NCBI GenBank assembly: GCA_029204045.2
Contig: CM055066.1
Location: forward strand, 22,858,120-22,922,119
DNA: 64,000 nt
Source: Tillandsia leiboldiana
Taxonomy: Eukaryota > Streptophyta > Magnoliopsida > Poales > Bromeliaceae
Direction of reading: 5' to 3'
Shown here: positions 62,898 to 64,000 of the stretch, in pieces
Layout of the letters: every line of letters begins with the position of its first letter
Numbering within the stretch: the stretch's first letter is position 1
Notes under the pieces: generated by a model
What the model was told of the DNA's origin: nothing
What the model saw: only the letters and a program-made list of their open reading frames with translations
Database searches by the model: none
Position numbers and translations under genes: made by a program

Positions 62898-63227
62898 TCA
62901 ACCCCAAATAGCTCCCCTGCTCCGGGTATCCGCCACCACAGTGGCCTTGTCAGGGTGATACTGGATGCTCGCTAATAATCCAACGGTAATTCCACAGTCG
63001 CCACGGGAGGCATCACTAAAACTCGCAGATATCTCTCCCAACACTGAAAATACTAACATTGGCGCTGGTATCAGTCTCATCATCCGATTGCCAAGCTCTC
63101 CTGGCACTGCCCAGTCCAAGAAACTCCTCACCTCGACAATAATTGTCGATCTCGGCCAAATCCCAAGTGATATCCATATTGGCCGGATTTCTACTGCCGC
63201 CCCTACGGCTAACACAATGTGACCCAA
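62898..63227 (-). pseudogene. RT connection / RNase H remnant of element F
   Basis: A 109-codon frame with GHIVLAVGAAVEIRP (from GHVISAEGVAVDPAK), VRSFLDWAVP, FSDASRGDCGITVG and QYHPDKATVVADTRSRG. Close to element 1 7300-7632, with the same deletion joining the SDAS patch to the YHP patch. The shared deletion shows common descent of the broken domain. Confidence 0.72.
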
Positions 63228-63399
63228 GAAGGTATGCTTCAGAAGCTAAAACTTGTACTCCAATGACTTGGCATACAGCTTCATCCACACGGCATGGTAG
63301 CACCTCCACAAGTACTCCTCGTGCTCCAAGTCGCTCTGGGAGTAAATCAAAATATCCTCGGGGAACACCACTCCCAAACCGCCCAAGTACAATTAGGAC

Positions 63400-64000
63400 A
63401 AACCATTCCTCAAAGCCTAAAGTCACAGGGCATTAGTCATTCCATTTGGCCTCACTATGCTCTCATATGCCCTTACCGGATCCTGAATGCCCTCTAGGCA
63501 AAGTCCTCGCCTGTCTGATTCCAAGTAAGTACTCGCGTCATACTATAACTGCCGGAGTATGACTCTATCAAAAAGGCCCTAGATACCACCCGGACTTGTC
63601 TCCACTCCAACCATAAAAGGACCCTCACAGTCGTGTATCAACGACGTGGCATCACCACCGTATATCAACGGCGTGGCACTAGGTCAAACAGACCCCTCGA
63701 TCCATCAGATCCTGCAACTGCGCCATCAGCTCTCTCAGCTCTACAGGTGATATCCAATGAGGTGCTGTCGAGGGTGGCGCGGTTCCCCGAACCACGTCCA
63801 ACGCAATCTCTATCTCCCTAACCGGCGGCATTATCAACAGCTCAGGTGAAATCACACCGAGATCTCATGAGCAAGAAGGATATTCCTGAGTCCCGGTGCC
63901 GCCGTAAGCACCTCTCACACTGTCGCTAAAACCTGTGTGCTCTAACAATCTCAACAAGCAAGCCTTCTCTCGTCTGCCTCGTAGAAGGTCAAAGTCTTAT
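63400..64000 (-). pseudogene. RT N-terminal remnant of element F
   Basis: Corresponds to element 1 6620-7120 on the minus strand: the duplicated GTTGATATACGG / GTTGATACACGA phrase (63630-63680), a MPP-like patch near 63830 and a GHYE-like patch near 63470. No open frame. Runs off the window. Confidence 0.55.

Larger units (their letters stand above)
58180..64000 (-). mobile_element. Element F: decayed long-LTR element (3' LTR + part of internal domain)
   Basis: Minus-strand element inserted in RNase H of E. The 3' LTR is 58180-62289; the internal domain runs off the right edge. Its internal sequence is the mirror of the element 1 internal domain (same decayed PR/RT/RNase H patches in the same order) and its LTR start is about as similar to element 1 as related subfamilies are. 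The left flank carries ATGTG (58175-58179) as a possible site duplication; the partner lies outside the window. Confidence 0.85.

Noticed and set aside
62249..62911. 220-codon plus-strand frame and neighbours
   Set aside because: Antisense to the decayed internal domain of element F; low-complexity Ser/Thr/Pro composition and no domain.

Overview
This is a stretch of plant nuclear DNA made almost entirely of nested LTR retrotransposons. I found no host protein gene, tRNA gene or complete rRNA gene. The Ty3/gypsy elements carry chromodomain-type pol ends, iMet-tRNA primer sites (TGGTATCAGAGC), G-rich polypurine tracts and GC-rich LTRs of 2.3-4.1 kb. This fits the Tekay/Del chromovirus lineage of flowering plants. 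A Cassandra-type miniature element with a 5S rRNA-like LTR also points to a vascular plant. The species cannot be told from the sequence.

Layout. The oldest layer is a minus-strand chromovirus, called E here. Its RNase H-integrase-chromodomain remnant lies at 56167-58179. Its 3' LTR lies at 54114-56115 and resumes at about 181-652. Element 1 (653-54108, site duplication TCAAC) is inserted in that LTR. Its internal domain (4430-8236) is a decayed gag-pol holding a Cassandra TRIM (6030-6605, GCGAC). Its 3' LTR is split in three (8237-8669, 32555-35498, 53751-54108) by two later insertions. The first is a solo LTR (8670-32549, AGGCG), itself split by element 2 (9723-22475, GTAAA) and element 4 (22760-31594, ATTCT). 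The second is a tandem LTR-internal-LTR-internal-LTR element 5 (35499-53745, GTCGA), which carries a copia-like insertion, element 6 (48513-49792, GGGGA). To the right, element F (58180 to beyond the window, minus strand) is inserted in the RNase H region of E and has the same decayed internal domain as element 1.

Coding content. Element 2 keeps a recognisable but frameshifted gag-PR-RT-RH-IN-chromodomain and contains a 100-N assembly gap flanked by a duplicated gag segment. Element 4 has an open reverse transcriptase frame but has lost gag, RNase H and the integrase N-terminus. Element 5 is gag-only; its second copy has an intact 461-residue Gag. Elements 1 and F have only decayed protein remnants, so they must have spread using proteins made elsewhere.

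Most noteworthy. Across families whose LTR sequences are otherwise strongly diverged, small structures recur at fixed places: a double hairpin in the long leader, a hairpin with compensatory changes near the LTR 3' end, a hairpin with a self-complementary CTGCAG loop between primer site and gag (resembling a retroviral dimerisation loop), a GTTTCG/CGAAAC hairpin before the polypurine tract, a GC-rich palindrome before the TATA box, and an approximately 81-bp repeating G-box/CCAAT module in U3. All structures were found by eye and none was computed.
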